NCBI GenBank assembly: GCA_947474365.1
Contig: CANJIU010000033.1
Location: forward strand, 1-64,000
Source of the DNA: Opitutia bacterium
GTDB taxonomy: Bacteria > Verrucomicrobiota > Verrucomicrobiia > Opitutales > Opitutaceae
DNA length: 64,000 nucleotides
Direction: 5' to 3'
The notes beneath the pieces are model-generated. The model saw nothing but the letters and a program-made list of their open reading frames with translations. It was not told where the DNA came from and made no database searches. How positions within the stretch are numbered: position 1 is the first letter of the stretch; the number at the start of each line of letters is the position of its first letter. The position numbers were made by a program, and so were the translations under genes. This document shows positions 62,315 to 64,000 of this stretch, in pieces.

Positions 62315-63879
62315 TCCTCGACGCTACTAACACCGAGGAGTATCAAGGCGCGCGCGACCAACACGAGGCGTGGGTTGCAGAGGCGATCTGGGGACATCGC
62401 TTGGAAAGGCAGCCGTTCTCGGCGCTAATGCTGGAATTTCTCGGCATGGCCGAGGGAATGTTTCGACATGGAATATTGCTGGAACTAACGCGGCCGGGGG
62501 AAAATCCGCAGTATGAGGCGAACCAATCGCTTCAGCTGCGGAACATACTGTTCAATAATCCCCGTATGGAGGAGATCCTGCGCACTGCTCACGGCAGTGA
62601 AGACGAGGCGTGGGCAACATGGCTAGCCTTCATGAAGGAAAACGCGCGGATGGGCACACGCCTGAATGCGGATTTTTCCTATCTTCGGAAGCGGTTCGAT
62701 ACGTTTGCTGAGATGGTGAGTGTGGTTCGACTGCTGCGCCGGATCACGATGGATCCGGGGAGTGAGCGGAGCTGGACGACGCAGTTTATCTTTCCAGTTG
62801 GGCCGGCAACGCTCTACGAAGCACTGCTCGAGAAAGGAGAAGGTTTCGAACGCACCCGGCGCGTGTTCACGCGCACAGGCGAAGTCGCCTATCTCATGTT
62901 AAGCCGTGCGGCGGAGCCGCTGCGGCAAAGGATCCGCGAGTCCCTCGCCTTGACCTTTGATCCGACGACCTCGCGTAACAAGCTTGCCCTGCGCTTGATT
63001 TCCACTCCAGAACCAGACCGGGGAGACCAGAAGGGGGGGACTTACTTGCCTTATAAGAGTCATCCTGCGTTCGACAGGATGGCCGAGGATGTGGCCGCGA
63101 TCTTGAGCCTAAAACTGCCGGATCAGGATGCCTTTCAATATCTGCAGCCGTTGCTCGGGCTCCATGTCTATCTGTATGGCATCGAGACCTCGAACCATTG
63201 GATCGGAAAAAGCGGGCTTCCGCCGCTAGTCTGCGAAATTCTCGCTCCACGCAGCGATCTCGTGCGCAAAGCCGCGATCGAGTCCTACCTCAGCAACGAC
63301 GCATTGGGCATCCAGGCGGTGGGCAAATATCTGGACCAAGTGGTTTTTTCAAATCCCGAGCTGAAGAAGACCCTGGCCGATGATACGCTGGATGACGTGG
63401 CGAAGCGGGAGTTTCTCGTCGACCGGCTCGTCCAACAGTGCGGCCTGAAGCGTGAGAAAGCGCAGGGCGCGGACGCCCAAGAAGTGAAGCAGGGCTTTCT
63501 CACCTTCGCTGAACGCCTTTATCGCAATGGCACCGCCGACGGTCTGACGGGGCTCGCCACCGGTTCGGGCCTTGCCTCGAAGCGCGGTACCAATCGCTAC
63601 CGGTATGCCCCCACGGATGACCTCCTTCGCGCACTGGTGCTGGCAAACGTGAGCGCGCCCGTAGAGGAGTCGGAATTCCTGCGGCTGCTACATCGCCGAT
63701 ACCGGATCGCGATCGGTCCGGTAGAAGCTAAGAAAGAGGTGTTGAGCTATCAGTTTGACGAGACCGATTTTAAACGAAATCGCGACCGGCTCGCGCAGCA
63801 CCTGGTGGGTATGGGACTGGCACGGCGGATGAGCGATGCGTGCACCTATATCATCAACCCAATGGATCCACACCGATGA
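62311..63879 (+). CDS. Unknown 522-residue protein coupled to the ATPase
   Basis: 522 residues with no motif I can name. Largely alpha-helical and charged (FLGMAEGMFRHGILLELTRP, HPAFDRMAEDVAAILSLKLP). The C-terminal 90 residues (YRYAPTDDLLRALVLANVSA onward) could be a winged helix ending in GMGLARRMSDACTYIINP. No signal peptide or membrane segment. Four-base overlaps at both ends place it between the P-loop NTPase and the next gene, so it likely acts with both. Confidence 0.55.
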   Translation: MILDATNTEEYQGARDQHEAWVAEAIWGHRLERQPFSALMLEFLGMAEGMFRHGILLELTRPGENPQYEANQSLQLRNILFNNPRMEEILRTAHGSEDEAWATWLAFMKENARMGTRLNADFSYLRKRFDTFAEMVSVVRLLRRITMDPGSERSWTTQFIFPVGPATLYEALLEKGEGFERTRRVFTRTGEVAYLMLSRAAEPLRQRIRESLALTFDPTTSRNKLALRLISTPEPDRGDQKGGTYLPYKSHPAFDRMAEDVAAILSLKLPDQDAFQYLQPLLGLHVYLYGIETSNHWIGKSGLPPLVCEILAPRSDLVRKAAIESYLSNDALGIQAVGKYLDQVVFSNPELKKTLADDTLDDVAKREFLVDRLVQQCGLKREKAQGADAQEVKQGFLTFAERLYRNGTADGLTGLATGSGLASKRGTNRYRYAPTDDLLRALVLANVSAPVEESEFLRLLHRRYRIAIGPVEAKKEVLSYQFDETDFKRNRDRLAQHLVGMGLARRMSDACTYIINPMDPHR

Positions 63880-64000
63880 CACTAAGCGCTCCTGATGCCC
63901 TAGTGGGCGCCATCGCCTTCGAACATGTCTGTCGGCAGCTGACGCCTCAGCTGGAGGGGGAAGCCGATTTCCGTGGAGCGTTTCACGTCCTATCAGGATT
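63876..64000 (+). CDS. Next gene of the defence operon, N-terminal part
   Basis: ATG 63876 overlaps the previous stop. 41 codons are visible, beginning MTLSAPDALVGAIAFEHVCR and reaching the window edge. No domain can be called. The position would suit a PglZ-, helicase- or DptH-like effector, but only the following sequence can show this. Confidence 0.6.
   Translation, partial: MTLSAPDALVGAIAFEHVCRQLTPQLEGEADFRGAFHVLSG

Overview
The window looks like a chromosomal stretch of a Gram-negative, GC-rich bacterium, most plausibly Verrucomicrobiota (Opitutaceae-like). This rests on a peptidoglycan-recycling gene (mpl), many outer-membrane and periplasmic secretion parts, an ECF sigma factor fused to a membrane domain, and start sites that often lack a Shine-Dalgarno sequence. 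The lineage is inference; no rRNA marker is present.

Region 1 (1 to about 3.6 kb) holds the start of mpl, a terpenoid-cyclase-fold protein and a four-gene unit of two membrane proteins, a winged-helix regulator and a small helical protein. Region 2 (3.7 to 18.2 kb) is a gene-cassette array. Thirteen copies of a roughly 68-bp repeat, all in one orientation, separate single genes lying on either strand (one interval holds a two-gene regulator/protease pair). The cargo is typical of accessory gene pools: nucleotidyltransferase, aminoglycoside-phosphotransferase-like kinase, GNAT acetyltransferases, three alpha/beta hydrolases, flavin reductase, CPBP protease with a PadR regulator, YegD-like Hsp70 and a sigma factor. 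The last repeat copy is cut in half where the next region begins.

Region 3 (18.3 to about 50.6 kb) is the backbone of an integrative conjugative element. A MobF relaxase operon with an AlpA-like HTH gene diverges from a TraK/TraL/TraM-like and VirD4 operon across a candidate oriT. A 5.5-kb cargo block (AraC regulator, two serine hydrolases, methyltransferase, truncated DUF998 gene) follows. Then a divergent promoter drives a ClpB-D2-like ATPase operon one way and a VirB/Trb type IV secretion operon (VirB2, 3, 4, 7-like, 5, 6, 8, 9, 10) the other way. The same transcription direction continues into a type IV pilus/type II secretion-like operon with secretin, ATPase, platform protein, two prepilins and an InlB-repeat protein. 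A shared operator-like box, with TTATGGG as its core, sits at the starts of these operons.

Region 4 (50.8 kb to the end) is a defence island: an AbiE type IV toxin-antitoxin pair, a FRG-domain gene bracketed by 24-bp direct repeats, radC, and a long operon running off the window. That operon starts with DUF4007, a giant BrxC-like ATPase and a PAPS-reductase-family protein, the gene set of type 4 BREX or phosphorothioation-type systems. Three further genes follow that I cannot assign to a described system.
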